From Ruegeria_C sp041537905 (GTDB taxonomy: Bacteria; Pseudomonadota; Alphaproteobacteria; Rhodobacterales; Rhodobacteraceae), in NCBI RefSeq assembly GCF_041537905.1, contig NZ_JBGRUO010000005.1, positions 62,001 through 126,000 of the forward strand: a DNA stretch of 64,000 nt, written 5' to 3'. Each line of letters starts with the position of its first letter. Positions within the stretch are counted from its first letter, which is position 1. Of the stretch, positions 17,496 through 25,900 are shown one piece after another. The notes beneath the pieces are model-generated. The model was not told where the DNA came from. It was given only the letters and a program-made list of their open reading frames with translations, and searched no databases. The translations under genes and the position numbers were made by a program.

Positions 17496-18728
17496 ATGAA
17501 AGTAGCTGACAAGCTCAGCAGAATATCGCGGCGTGACCTTTTCAAGCTGTCGGGGCAGTACGGCCTGTCCTCGACGCTGCTGGCTGCGGGGTCCATGGGC
17601 GGTCTCGCATCGCTGCCATCGCTCGCGGCCGCTGCCGAATCGACCTATGAAAAGCGATTCGCGAAAGAGCCCAAACACACGCTGAAATTCGGCGCGTCGG
17701 GCTTCAACGCCCGCAACCTGCTGATCGAACGCGCCGGCGCATTGGAATTTGCCCGCGACCTGGAATCGCGCACCGACGGAGAGATCCGGGTCGAATTCAT
17801 CGGCGACAACCAGATTTGCGGCCAGCTGTCCTGCGTCGAGAAGACCCAGAACGGCATCGTCGACATCTATGCCGCATCGACCCAGAACTCGGCCGGTGGC
17901 GCGCCTTATCTGAACGTGCTCGATTATGCCTACGTGTTCCCGGGCCGCGCGTCGCAGTATCACTTCCTCTACAGCCCGGAATCGAACGCGATCCTGCGTG
18001 AGCCTCTGGAGAAACGCCACGGTCTGAAATTCCTGTTCAGCCACTGCGAATTGCGCGGGCTGCAGATGGGTCAGTCTTTTGCCGACAAGCCCACCGTCAC
18101 CAAGCTGGAGGAACTCTTCGGTACCAAGAACCGTGTCACGGGCACCCAGCTGGGCCGCATCGCGATGCAGCTCTTGCAGCTGAACCCGGTACCGGTGGCC
18201 TGGGAAGAAACGCTCGACGGCCTCAAGACCGGTCTCATCGATGGCGCCGAAACATGGGCGTCGGCGGTGGCTTATGCCAACATGGCACCGGTTGTGACGC
18301 AGTCAGTCGACCTGCGGTTCTTCTGCGGGACCGAGCATACCTCAATGTCGGCCAAGGTGTTCGACAGCCTGGGTGGCGATCTGCAGGATGCGGTTCTGGA
18401 ATCGTCCTATCTTGCGCAGGTTCATGTGCAGGCGGCGAACGAGGCAGCACTGGTCAAGACCGTCGGATTCTCTGATCCGCAACTGCCCGACACGATCTTT
18501 GCCGAAAATGATGTACGCAACGCGTTCCTTTCGGACGAACAGATCAAGCTGGCCGAAGAAATGTGCTCGCCCGAATACCAGCCCGAGCCATGGGCACAGT
18601 GGCGCGAGCGGATCAACAAGTGGGCCGGTGGTATCGACACCTATACCGAGCTGCATCGCATCGCCCGCGAGGTGCCTGCCGATATGAAGCCGGAAAACGT
18701 CGAGCCCCGCCGCTGGTGGAAAGCCTAA
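17496..18728 (+). CDS. dctP: TRAP transporter solute-binding protein, DctP family
   Basis: 410 residues from the ATG at 17496 (GGGAGGAAG box upstream; the frame is open further upstream, but without a start of comparable quality). The N-terminus has a twin-arginine-like export signal (SRRDLF at residues 11-16, then a hydrophobic stretch and AAAA). The mature part follows the DctP pattern: KFGASGFNARNLL, ARDLESRTDGEIRVEF, ETWASAVAYANMAPVV. It should capture a carboxylate or sulfonate-type solute in the periplasm. It is the first gene of dctP-Q-M. Confidence 0.93.
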   Translation: MKVADKLSRISRRDLFKLSGQYGLSSTLLAAGSMGGLASLPSLAAAAESTYEKRFAKEPKHTLKFGASGFNARNLLIERAGALEFARDLESRTDGEIRVEFIGDNQICGQLSCVEKTQNGIVDIYAASTQNSAGGAPYLNVLDYAYVFPGRASQYHFLYSPESNAILREPLEKRHGLKFLFSHCELRGLQMGQSFADKPTVTKLEELFGTKNRVTGTQLGRIAMQLLQLNPVPVAWEETLDGLKTGLIDGAETWASAVAYANMAPVVTQSVDLRFFCGTEHTSMSAKVFDSLGGDLQDAVLESSYLAQVHVQAANEAALVKTVGFSDPQLPDTIFAENDVRNAFLSDEQIKLAEEMCSPEYQPEPWAQWRERINKWAGGIDTYTELHRIAREVPADMKPENVEPRRWWKA

Positions 18729-18740
18729 AAGCACGGATCG

Positions 18741-18763
18741 GGCGGCGGGTTTGTCCCGCCGCC
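18741..18763 (+). other. Intercistronic hairpin after dctP
   Basis: A perfect 9-bp GC stem (18741-18749 with 18755-18763) around the loop TTTGT, between dctP and dctQ. It lacks a U-tract, so full termination is unlikely. Such hairpins commonly protect the upstream binding-protein mRNA and reduce expression of the membrane subunits. Confidence 0.7.
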
Positions 18764-18821
18764 GTTCACGTCCCGCATATTCCTAAATACGCTATTGTCG
18801 GTCTCGGGGAGGAGACAGATC

Positions 18822-19490
18822 ATGACGACTATTGTCGGCGAAATCTCGGAGATCTTCAGCGCGGTTCTATCCAACGACGCCTGGATGATAAGTGAATCGC
18901 TCAAGACCAACGCGGCTTGGGTGGTTGGTGCCTTCGCTACGTTCTTGGGCGGTGCACTCTTTCTGCTGCTCTATAAATATATCCCATGGGTCGAACGCAA
19001 TCTGGAAGCCACAGTCATGGTGTCGACCTATCTGCTGATCGGCGCCATCATCTTTGTCGAGGTGTTCCGGCGGTTCATTCTGAACGTCCAGGCGCCCTGG
19101 TCGACCACGCTGCCCCCCTTCCTGTTCCTGATCATGACCTGGGCGGGCTGTGCTTACAACGTCAAGCTCCGGACCCATCTCGCCTTTGCCGAATTCCGCA
19201 GCAACATGCCCAGGCCGCTTCAGTTTCTGTGCTTGTCTGTGGATGCGGTGCTGTGGCTCGGGTTTTCCTGGATCGTTGTCGTCACCTCAACGCAGGTTGC
19301 GGCCAACTCGGCGGCGAATTTCCAGATCCTGCTGGGCACTGACAACGTGCTGCAATGGTGGTTCCTGGTCTCGGTCCCGCTCAGTTTCATCCTGATTGCC
19401 GCGCGCGCCATGGAGAACTGGCTGACCGACCTGCAAAACTTGCGCTCCGGCCAGCCGTTGATTGCCCCTGTCGCCATCGGCGCGGATTGA
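18822..19490 (+). CDS. dctQ: TRAP transporter small permease, DctQ family
   Basis: 222 residues from the ATG at 18822, with GGGAGGAGAC just upstream. Four hydrophobic segments are visible, and the loop motif VKLRTHLAFAEFRSNMP is the usual DctQ feature between helices 2 and 3. At 222 residues it is longer than the common 160-180, with an N-terminal extension of about 35 residues. It pairs with DctM, whose ATG lies 10 nt after its stop. Confidence 0.9.
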   Translation: MTTIVGEISEIFSAVLSNDAWMISESLKTNAAWVVGAFATFLGGALFLLLYKYIPWVERNLEATVMVSTYLLIGAIIFVEVFRRFILNVQAPWSTTLPPFLFLIMTWAGCAYNVKLRTHLAFAEFRSNMPRPLQFLCLSVDAVLWLGFSWIVVVTSTQVAANSAANFQILLGTDNVLQWWFLVSVPLSFILIAARAMENWLTDLQNLRSGQPLIAPVAIGAD

Positions 19491-19500
19491 GGAGAAGACC

Positions 19501-20862
19501 ATGACTGACGGAAACTGGATTACATTGATTTCGGTTGGGGTCACCTTCCTGTTCATGCTGGGCGTCCCGGTGTTTCTGGTGATCGGATATTGGGTGATCG
19601 GGATGAGCTTCGTGCTTGGGCTGCCCCTCATCAATACCGGGGCCGCGCTGGCGGATGTGTTCACTGACGGGTTTGCCCTTTTGGCGATGCCGCTTTTCAT
19701 TCTGACCGGTGACCTGATCAACCGCTCCGGCATTGCCCGCAGGCTCAGCGATTTCGCTTATTCCTGCTTGGGCTGGCTTCGCGGTGGTCTGGCCATGGCA
19801 AGCCTGGGGGCCTGCGGTCTGTTTGCAGCCATTTCGGGCTCGAACTCGGCCACAACGGCCACCATCGGGTCGATGCTGCATCCCGAGATGGTGAAGGGCG
19901 GTTATGACGAACGCTTCTCAGCGGCCACCGCTGCTGCGGGCGGCACCGTCGGGATCATCATCCCGCCCTCGATCATCTTCATCGTCTACGGTTTCCTTTT
20001 GAACCTGCCGATTTCCGAGCTTTTCGTGGCAGGCATCATCCCCGGTGCAATGATGGTTGGAGCCATGATGCTCGTCGCGTTTGTTATCTGCACCAAGAAC
20101 GGCTGGGGTTATCTGATCAAGCTGCAATTCGGTCGCGTTTTTAAGACCGCGGTCGGTGCATGGCTTGGATTTTTTGCCATCGGACTGGTGCTGTGGGGTA
20201 TCTATACCGGTAAGTTCTCGCCCACCGAAGCCGCGGGCGTTACCGTGGGCTTCTGTATTATTGTGGGGTTCCTCAGCCTTCCGATCTACAAGCTGATGGG
20301 TTCGCCCTCGGAGGATCGCGATTTCAGCGAGCGGGGCATCTCGGAATATCTGGTAGTTAAAGGTTTCGGCCCGCTGGAGTTGCCTTCGATCACCATGCGT
20401 TCGGCGCAGATCGCGGGCATTCTTGCGCCACTCATCGCGGTGTCGGTGGTGATGCAGCAGATTCTTTCGGTGCTGGGCGCTCAGCAGTTCATCGGCGACT
20501 TCGTGCGCGGCATGGGCGGCTACTACGCGGTGCTGTTCACCTCGATGGCGATCGTGTTTGTCGCGGGCATGGTGCTGGAAAGCCTGCCGGTGACGATCAT
20601 CCTCGCCCCCATTCTGGCGCCGATCGCCCATTCGGTGGGGGTCGAGCCGGTGCAATTCGGGGTGATCTTCCTGGTTGGCGCGTCGATTGGTTTCATTACG
20701 CCACCCTATGGACTTAACCTTTATGTCGCATCCGGGGTGACGGGCGTTCCCTATTTCCGCTTGTTGCGCTACACGGTGCCCTATCTGTTTGCCCTGCTGT
20801 CGGTCTGGATCATCGTCGCGCTGACACCTATCCTGTCGACGATCCTGATCCCATCGGGCTAA
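19501..20862 (+). CDS. dctM: TRAP transporter large permease, DctM family
   Basis: 453 residues from the ATG at 19501 (GAGGAGAAG upstream). A dozen hydrophobic segments are seen, with the family hallmarks AISGSNSATTATIGSMLHPEM, split here over residues 112-133, then TVGIIIPPSIIFIVYG and GFITPPYGLNLYVASG. It forms the sodium-driven transport channel together with DctQ. The gene ends 24 nt before the regulator. Confidence 0.95.
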   Translation: MTDGNWITLISVGVTFLFMLGVPVFLVIGYWVIGMSFVLGLPLINTGAALADVFTDGFALLAMPLFILTGDLINRSGIARRLSDFAYSCLGWLRGGLAMASLGACGLFAAISGSNSATTATIGSMLHPEMVKGGYDERFSAATAAAGGTVGIIIPPSIIFIVYGFLLNLPISELFVAGIIPGAMMVGAMMLVAFVICTKNGWGYLIKLQFGRVFKTAVGAWLGFFAIGLVLWGIYTGKFSPTEAAGVTVGFCIIVGFLSLPIYKLMGSPSEDRDFSERGISEYLVVKGFGPLELPSITMRSAQIAGILAPLIAVSVVMQQILSVLGAQQFIGDFVRGMGGYYAVLFTSMAIVFVAGMVLESLPVTIILAPILAPIAHSVGVEPVQFGVIFLVGASIGFITPPYGLNLYVASGVTGVPYFRLLRYTVPYLFALLSVWIIVALTPILSTILIPSG

Positions 20863-20885
20863 GACGAGGTATGTGAGCCAAACAA

Positions 20886-21671
20886 GTGGACGGCGTATTG
20901 GATACTGGCGGTAAAGACGGGGCAATTCCCACGAATCTGCGGCTGCTCTTGGTGCTTGAGGCGATGGCCGAGGCCGGAGTTCCTGTTACACCAACGGAGG
21001 TGAATCAGCGCCTCGGACTGCCAAAGCCCACGATCCACCGGTTGTTCACAACGCTGGAACAAGAGGGTTTCATCCAACGCGAGATTGACGGTCGGGGGTA
21101 TTCCCCCGGCCTTCGTTTGCGCCGGATGTCCACCGGCATCCTGTCTTCACTACGGATTAGGACCGCGCGGCTGGCCATTCTCAACCAATTGGCCGACAAG
21201 ATCGGCGAGACCTGCAACATCGCGATCCCGGATCGTGATGCGATGGTCTATCTCGACCGGGTCGAAACCAAATGGCCACTGCGCATCCAGCTTCCCGTGG
21301 GCACGCGCGTGCCGTTCTACTGCACCGCCAGTGGCAAGATGTATCTCAGCAGCCTCGACCGTCGGCATTTGCGCAGCTACGCCATGTCCGCCGATCTGGA
21401 AGCCAGAACAGCACTGACTGTCACAGACCCTGAGCAGCTGATAGCTGAGGTCCTCGAAATCCGCGAACGTGGCTATTCCACCGACAATAGCGAGTTCATG
21501 GACGGCATGATTGCCGTTGCCGTGCCCATCCACGAAGGTAATGGAAGGTTGGTCTCGACGCTGTCGGTGCATGCGCCCGAGCAGCGCCTTAGCCTGACTG
21601 ACGCCGTCGCGCATGTCGAACAGCTGAAATCGGCGGCACTGAAACTGTCAAGCCTGCTGAGCGAAGGCTGA
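20886..21671 (+). CDS. IclR-family transcriptional regulator
   Basis: 261 residues from a GTG. Residues 15-75 form the winged helix-turn-helix (TPTEVNQRLGLPKPTIHRLF). The C-terminal effector domain has the family pattern GETCNIAIPDRDAMVYLDRVE, CTASGKMYLS and ERGYSTDNSEFMDGMIAVAVP. As it lies directly downstream of dctPQM, it probably senses the transported solute or its metabolite and controls the divergent GMC/TRAP promoter (inferred from position). Confidence 0.93.
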   Translation: MDGVLDTGGKDGAIPTNLRLLLVLEAMAEAGVPVTPTEVNQRLGLPKPTIHRLFTTLEQEGFIQREIDGRGYSPGLRLRRMSTGILSSLRIRTARLAILNQLADKIGETCNIAIPDRDAMVYLDRVETKWPLRIQLPVGTRVPFYCTASGKMYLSSLDRRHLRSYAMSADLEARTALTVTDPEQLIAEVLEIRERGYSTDNSEFMDGMIAVAVPIHEGNGRLVSTLSVHAPEQRLSLTDAVAHVEQLKSAALKLSSLLSEG

Positions 21672-21697
21672 AGCACCAGCCCCCAGCACCGCTGCCG

Positions 21698-22966
21698 CTA
21701 GCTGAACATGTCTGCGGTGATCGCGTCATACCAGCTTTCGGATTCCTCGAATGTTGCCTTGCGGATGTCGATGGTCTCGCCGGTCTGGCTGATGAAGCCG
21801 TCCACACGGGCGATTTTTTCCTCGGTCGGCTCATAGGTTGCGCCCACCTTCACTCCGTCGTTTTCGGCAATCAGGGACCAGCAGGTATTGGCGAATTTGG
21901 CCGGAAAGACCCGTGATCCGGTCAGTGCACCACGTACCGCGTTGGCGCAAACCTTGGCTTGCGAATTGGCCGAAAAGCCCGATTTGGGCATATCGCCTTG
22001 CTGGCTCGCATCGCCCAGCACATAGATATCGGGGTCGGCTTTCGAAGACATGTCTGCCGCGTTCACAGGCGCCCAGTTGCCCTCGCTCACCCCGGCCAGC
22101 TCCGCGATCCGCCCCGCCTTCATCGCTGGGATCACGTTGCAGGCGTCAACCTTGGTCTCTTCGCCGTCAATCGTCAGCACCATGCGGTCGGGATCGACCG
22201 AGACCACACCACCGCCGAAATCCTCACCGATCCAGTCGATCATACCGGGGTAATGATTGGTCCAGCCTTCCTCGAACAGCGCCATTTTCGAGAATTTCGG
22301 TTTGGGATCGGCGATGAGGATCTTGGCCGTGGGGTTGGATGCCTTCAGCACATGGGCCACCATCGAGACCCTCTCATACGGCCCCGGCGGGCAGCGATAG
22401 GGGTTGGGCGGTGCGACCATGGCATAGGTCCCGCCCTCGGGCATCGCCGCGATCTGCGCCTTGAGCAGCTCCGATTGCGATCCGGCCTTGTAGGCATGGG
22501 GCATCTTGTTCTGGGCCGAGACATCCCAGCCGGGCACCGAGCCCTCGACGAAGTCAATGCCGGGCGCCAGGATCAGCTTGTCATAGGGCAAAACCGCCCC
22601 GCCCGCGAGGGTGACGGTCTTGGCGGCGCCATCGACGCCCACGGCCCAGTCATGCACCACGTTGATCCCATGATTGGCGGCCAGCGTGCCATAGGTGTGG
22701 CCGATATCGTCGATCGTCTTCAACCCGCCCAGATAGAGGTTGGAAAAGAAGCAGCTGAAATAGGTGCGCGAGGGTTCGACCAATGTCACGTCAATCGCGC
22801 CATCACTATCCTTGGCGATATAGCGCGCTGCGGTGGCGCCTCCTGCCCCGCCGCCGATCACCAACACCCGAGGTTTTCCGCTGCCTTCGGCCAGTACATA
22901 GGGCGCAGACAGCGCACCTGTCGCAGCCGCACTTGCGCCCAGAAAACTCCTGCGATTCAATGCCAT
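21698..22966 (-). CDS. soxF: SoxF/FccB-like flavocytochrome c sulfide dehydrogenase, flavoprotein subunit
   Basis: 422 residues with a twin-arginine signal (NRRSFLGA at residues 4-11). The FAD motif VLVIGGGAGGATAARY follows directly after the signal. A redox-active disulfide partner is plausible at Cys in TYFSCFFSNLY, which FCSD flavoproteins have at this position, and the C-terminal FCSD domain contains NTCWSLI. Known members transfer electrons from sulfide to a small cytochrome c; the adjacent gene is one. GGGAGGA lies 6 nt before the ATG. Confidence 0.9.
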   Translation of the reverse strand: MALNRRSFLGASAAATGALSAPYVLAEGSGKPRVLVIGGGAGGATAARYIAKDSDGAIDVTLVEPSRTYFSCFFSNLYLGGLKTIDDIGHTYGTLAANHGINVVHDWAVGVDGAAKTVTLAGGAVLPYDKLILAPGIDFVEGSVPGWDVSAQNKMPHAYKAGSQSELLKAQIAAMPEGGTYAMVAPPNPYRCPPGPYERVSMVAHVLKASNPTAKILIADPKPKFSKMALFEEGWTNHYPGMIDWIGEDFGGGVVSVDPDRMVLTIDGEETKVDACNVIPAMKAGRIAELAGVSEGNWAPVNAADMSSKADPDIYVLGDASQQGDMPKSGFSANSQAKVCANAVRGALTGSRVFPAKFANTCWSLIAENDGVKVGATYEPTEEKIARVDGFISQTGETIDIRKATFEESESWYDAITADMFS

Positions 22967-22990
22967 GCCGTATCCTCCCGTATGGTCCCC

Positions 22991-23323
22991 TCAGTCGAGG
23001 GTATTGAAATAGGCGGCCAGTGCCGCGATCTCTTCGGCGCTCAGGCGGCCCGCCAGCATCTGCATGATGGGATGCACCCGCCGGTTCTGTTTATAGGCAT
23101 GCATGGCCACCACGATATCCTCGGTATCGCGGCCCGCGATCCTTGGAATGCCGCCCTCTGCACCTTGCGCGCTGTGACAGGTCACGCATTCCCCCGACAG
23201 GTATTCTCCCCACGCGACATCACCCTTGATCGCGAGGATTTCGGGCGGCAGTTCCTCTGCAAACGCCATGGGCAGTGGCAGCGCAACCGCAACAGCTATG
23301 ATGACCAACCCGCGTCTGAACAT
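22991..23323 (-). CDS. Small periplasmic cytochrome c (FccA/SoxE-like)
   Basis: 110 residues from the ATG at 23323, chosen because it begins a clean signal peptide (MFRRGLVIIAVAVALPLP). A GTG at 23365 with an AGGAAG box would add 14 residues in front of it. One haem site is seen: Cys46-x-x-Cys49-His50 (CVTCH), with Met residues around 87-89 as possible axial ligands. It lies between soxZ and soxF, so it is most likely the electron acceptor of the flavoprotein. Confidence 0.88.
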   Translation of the reverse strand: MFRRGLVIIAVAVALPLPMAFAEELPPEILAIKGDVAWGEYLSGECVTCHSAQGAEGGIPRIAGRDTEDIVVAMHAYKQNRRVHPIMQMLAGRLSAEEIAALAAYFNTLD

Positions 23324-23397
23324 CCCCGTTCCACAGCAAACCTGCACCCACTGTCCCCAATTCACAGCGCTTCCTGAACCGACACCTTGGTCGCGCC

Positions 23398-23727
23398 TCA
23401 GATCACCGAGATCGCCCGGCTGTCGGAATAAATCGCCCCATCATCGTCGTGCCACGCAAAGGTGAACACGCCGGGTCCCGGCACACGGGCCTGAAACTCG
23501 AAAAACGGATTGGTCGAGATACCGGGCCCGATCTCAAGATCGACAACCGTTTCACCCTCGAAGGTGCAGTGAAACCGATGGATGATGGAGCGCGGGATCG
23601 GCGCGCCCTGCGCATCCAGCCGCTGCCCGGATTCCATCCGATGCGTGATCAGCGTCTTGATTGTTACAACCTCGCCTGCCCCGACCTGTTTGGGCAGTTT
23701 GACCCGCGTTTTCACGCCTGCCGCCAT
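23398..23727 (-). CDS. soxZ: Sulfur carrier subunit SoxZ
   Basis: 109 residues from the ATG at 23727 (GGAGGAGGTGAAC upstream). It has the SoxZ immunoglobulin-like pattern: TRVKLP, EVVTIKTLITHRMESGQR, PRSIIHRF, then NPFFEFQARVPGPGVFTFAWHD in the second half (residues 73-94). It forms the heterodimer with SoxY, encoded immediately upstream. Length agrees with known SoxZ. Confidence 0.95.
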   Translation of the reverse strand: MAAGVKTRVKLPKQVGAGEVVTIKTLITHRMESGQRLDAQGAPIPRSIIHRFHCTFEGETVVDLEIGPGISTNPFFEFQARVPGPGVFTFAWHDDDGAIYSDSRAISVI

Positions 23728-23742
23728 GTTCACCTCCTCCGA

Positions 23743-24180
23743 TCAGGCGCAGCCGCCGACAACAACAGAGACCGACCGCGTGTCCTGCGCAACGGTCCCG
23801 TCCGGCATCCGCGCCAGTGCCAGAACATCCTGCGTTTGCGCCAGCCGCATTCGGGTGGCCAGTTTTTGCGACCCCGCCAATGGCCCGAAGCGTATTTTCA
23901 GAACCGGGACAACCGGGTTGCCCGGCGCGATCAACATGGCCTCTTCGGCCCCGGTGGCCTCGAATGCGACCGGCACCCGGTAGCCGTCCTCCGCCAGATC
24001 CGGCAAGCTCAGCGACACGCCGCCCTCTGCAATCGGGGTGCCTTGGGTAAAGGCGGCGATGACCTCGTCCAGCGTTGCGTCCTGCTGCATCACAAGCAGC
24101 TGCTGCGCGCGCGCCGGTACGGTCAGAGCAACCAATGCCCCGACACTCACCCGCATCACATCGCGCCGCCGCAATGGCAT
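23743..24180 (-). CDS. soxY: Sulfur carrier subunit SoxY
   Basis: 145 residues from the ATG at 24180, preceded by GGAGG with 7 nt spacing; the frame is open far upstream, but that part is non-coding shadow. A twin-arginine-like signal (RRRDVMR) is followed by a hydrophobic stretch. The C-terminus ends VVVGGCA, placing the substrate-carrying Cys second from the end. Canonical SoxY ends GGCGG, so this swinging arm is two residues short or variant. It is the first gene of soxYZ-cyt-soxF, and no soxXAB or soxCD is in the window. Confidence 0.92.
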   Translation of the reverse strand: MPLRRRDVMRVSVGALVALTVPARAQQLLVMQQDATLDEVIAAFTQGTPIAEGGVSLSLPDLAEDGYRVPVAFEATGAEEAMLIAPGNPVVPVLKIRFGPLAGSQKLATRMRLAQTQDVLALARMPDGTVAQDTRSVSVVVGGCA

Positions 24181-24360
24181 GGCCGTTCCTCCGATCCTCT
24201 CACCTGGCAGCAGTCTAACCGGCCCGGTGCCATGGAAAGGCATAACAAATCGGTGAGGGTTCGTATACTTAAGTCGCGGCCTCGCCACACGCTGCGCGGT
24301 TGAGAAACCGGGGCCGAGCGGGCAAGCTGGCCAAAACTGGATAATCCGGCGGAGCAAAAC

Positions 24361-25107
24361 GTGCCTGACGCGCAAACTGCGGATGAGACAAAACAGGGCC
24401 TTAGCGTGCACGACCTGAGCTTTCGCTACGGGTCGAAAGTGGCGCTGGACGCGATCTCTTTCGAGGTGGCACCGGGCCGATTCTGCGCGTTGCTCGGGCC
24501 AAACGGGGCGGGCAAATCCACGCTGGTGTCGCTGCTGACCCATCTGCTTGTTGCACCGCAGGGGGATATTCGCATCGCCGGGCATGATCTGCGGCAACAT
24601 CCAAGACGCGCGCTGGGTGATCTTGGCGTGGTGTTTCAGCAACCTACGCTCGATCTGAGCCTGACGGTGCGCCAGAACATGGCCTATTTCGCGGCTTTGC
24701 ATGGTCTGCCCCGACAGCAGACACAGGCGCGCATTGATGCCGCACTCGACCGGCTGGGGATGCGGGAACGGGCGGGCGAGAAGGTCCGGGCACTCAATGG
24801 CGGTCACCGGCGCCGGATGGAACTGGCCCGCGCGCTGTTGCATGAGCCAAAGGTGTTGTTGCTGGACGAACCCACCGTTGGGCTTGATGCCGCAACCCGC
24901 CAGTCGATCACCGATCATGTGCATGATCTGGCCAATCAGGGGCTTTGCGTGCTCTGGGCCACCCATCTGACGGACGAGGTGCGCGACGCCGATCAGCTGC
25001 TTGTCCTGCATCGTGGTCAAATCCTCGCGGCGGGCCAAACCGGCGATCTGCGAGGAGGCCGAACGCTGTCGGACTGGTTCCTGTCGCAAACCGAGGTGCC
25101 CGCATGA
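24361..25107 (+). CDS. lutE: ABC transporter ATPase of the PQQ-dehydrogenase-linked system (LutE/PedB-like)
   Basis: 248 residues from a GTG. Walker A is GPNGAGKST (46-54), the Q-loop is VVFQQPTLD, and Walker B is VLLLDEPT (about 165-172). The signature is LNGGHRRR (145-152) instead of the common LSGGQ, a divergence to note. It belongs with the ABC family tied to PQQ alcohol dehydrogenases (PedB in Pseudomonas putida, LutE in Methylobacterium), which is linked to lanthanide uptake or homeostasis. It overlaps the permease start by 4 nt. The binding proteins are encoded separately at 34.5-36.7 kb. Confidence 0.82.
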   Translation: MPDAQTADETKQGLSVHDLSFRYGSKVALDAISFEVAPGRFCALLGPNGAGKSTLVSLLTHLLVAPQGDIRIAGHDLRQHPRRALGDLGVVFQQPTLDLSLTVRQNMAYFAALHGLPRQQTQARIDAALDRLGMRERAGEKVRALNGGHRRRMELARALLHEPKVLLLDEPTVGLDAATRQSITDHVHDLANQGLCVLWATHLTDEVRDADQLLVLHRGQILAAGQTGDLRGGRTLSDWFLSQTEVPA

Positions 25108-25895
25108 GTGGTTTCTGGGGCGTCGCCCGCGCGATCATGGGGCGTGAGTTTCTGCGCTTCATCCATCAGCGCGAGCGGTTCATCGCGGCCCTTGTGCGGC
25201 CCATGGTGTGGCTTTTGATCTTTGCCGCTGGCTTTCGCGCCGCGCTTGGCCTGTCGATCATCCCGCCCTACCAGACCTATATCACTTACGAGACCTATAT
25301 CGTGCCGGGCCTCTGCGCGATGGTTCTGCTGTTCAACGGCATGCAAAGCTCTCTTAGCCTTGTTTATGACCGCGAGATGGGCTCGATGCGGCTGTTGCTG
25401 ACCAGCCCGTTTCCACGCTGGTGGCTCTTGTTCTGCCGCCTGCTGGGCTCGACCGCGATCTCGATCCTGCAGGTCTATACCTTTCTGGCGCTGGCCGGGC
25501 TTTTCGGCATCACCATGCCGCCACTTGGCTATGTGACGGTGCTGCCCGGGCTGGTTCTGGGCGGGCTGATGCTGGGCGCGCTTGGGTTTGTTTTGTCAAG
25601 CTTAATCAAGCAGTTAGAAAACTTCGCGGGTGTGATGAATTTTGTCATCTTCCCGATGTTCTTTCTATCCTCGGCGCTGTATCCGCTGTGGAAAATGGCT
25701 GAAAGCTCGCCGCTCCTGCGTGATATCTGCGCGCTAAACCCGTTTACCCATGTGGTCGAGCTGATCCGCTTTCTGCTTTATCTGCAGATCAACTGGATGG
25801 CGCTCTTGTGGGTCGTGACCTGCACGATCATCCTCTGCGCCGCTGCCGTCTGGGGCTATGATCCCGCGCGCGGGTTGATGAAGCGGAAGACCTGA
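25104..25895 (+). CDS. lutF: ABC-2 type permease of the PQQ-linked system (LutF/PedC-like)
   Basis: 263 residues from the ATG at 25104 (ATGA overlap with the ATPase). Six hydrophobic segments are seen. The pattern YETYIVPGLCAMVLLFNGMQ and the late FPMFFLSSALYPL are typical ABC-2 permease features. ABC-2 permeases are usually exporters, yet this family keeps company with periplasmic binding proteins. Together with the ATPase it forms the membrane core of the system whose periplasmic parts lie at 34528-36699. Confidence 0.82.
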   Translation: MSGFWGVARAIMGREFLRFIHQRERFIAALVRPMVWLLIFAAGFRAALGLSIIPPYQTYITYETYIVPGLCAMVLLFNGMQSSLSLVYDREMGSMRLLLTSPFPRWWLLFCRLLGSTAISILQVYTFLALAGLFGITMPPLGYVTVLPGLVLGGLMLGALGFVLSSLIKQLENFAGVMNFVIFPMFFLSSALYPLWKMAESSPLLRDICALNPFTHVVELIRFLLYLQINWMALLWVVTCTIILCAAAVWGYDPARGLMKRKT

Positions 25896-25900
25896 GCGCG

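Noticed and set aside
19918..20925. 335-codon minus-strand frame over dctM
   Set aside because: His/Arg/Gln-rich shadow of a conserved membrane protein gene.
24181..25089. N-terminal extension of SoxY by some 300 residues
   Set aside because: The frame is open by chance; it runs antisense to the ABC ATPase, and the ATG at 24180 has a signal peptide and a good ribosome site.
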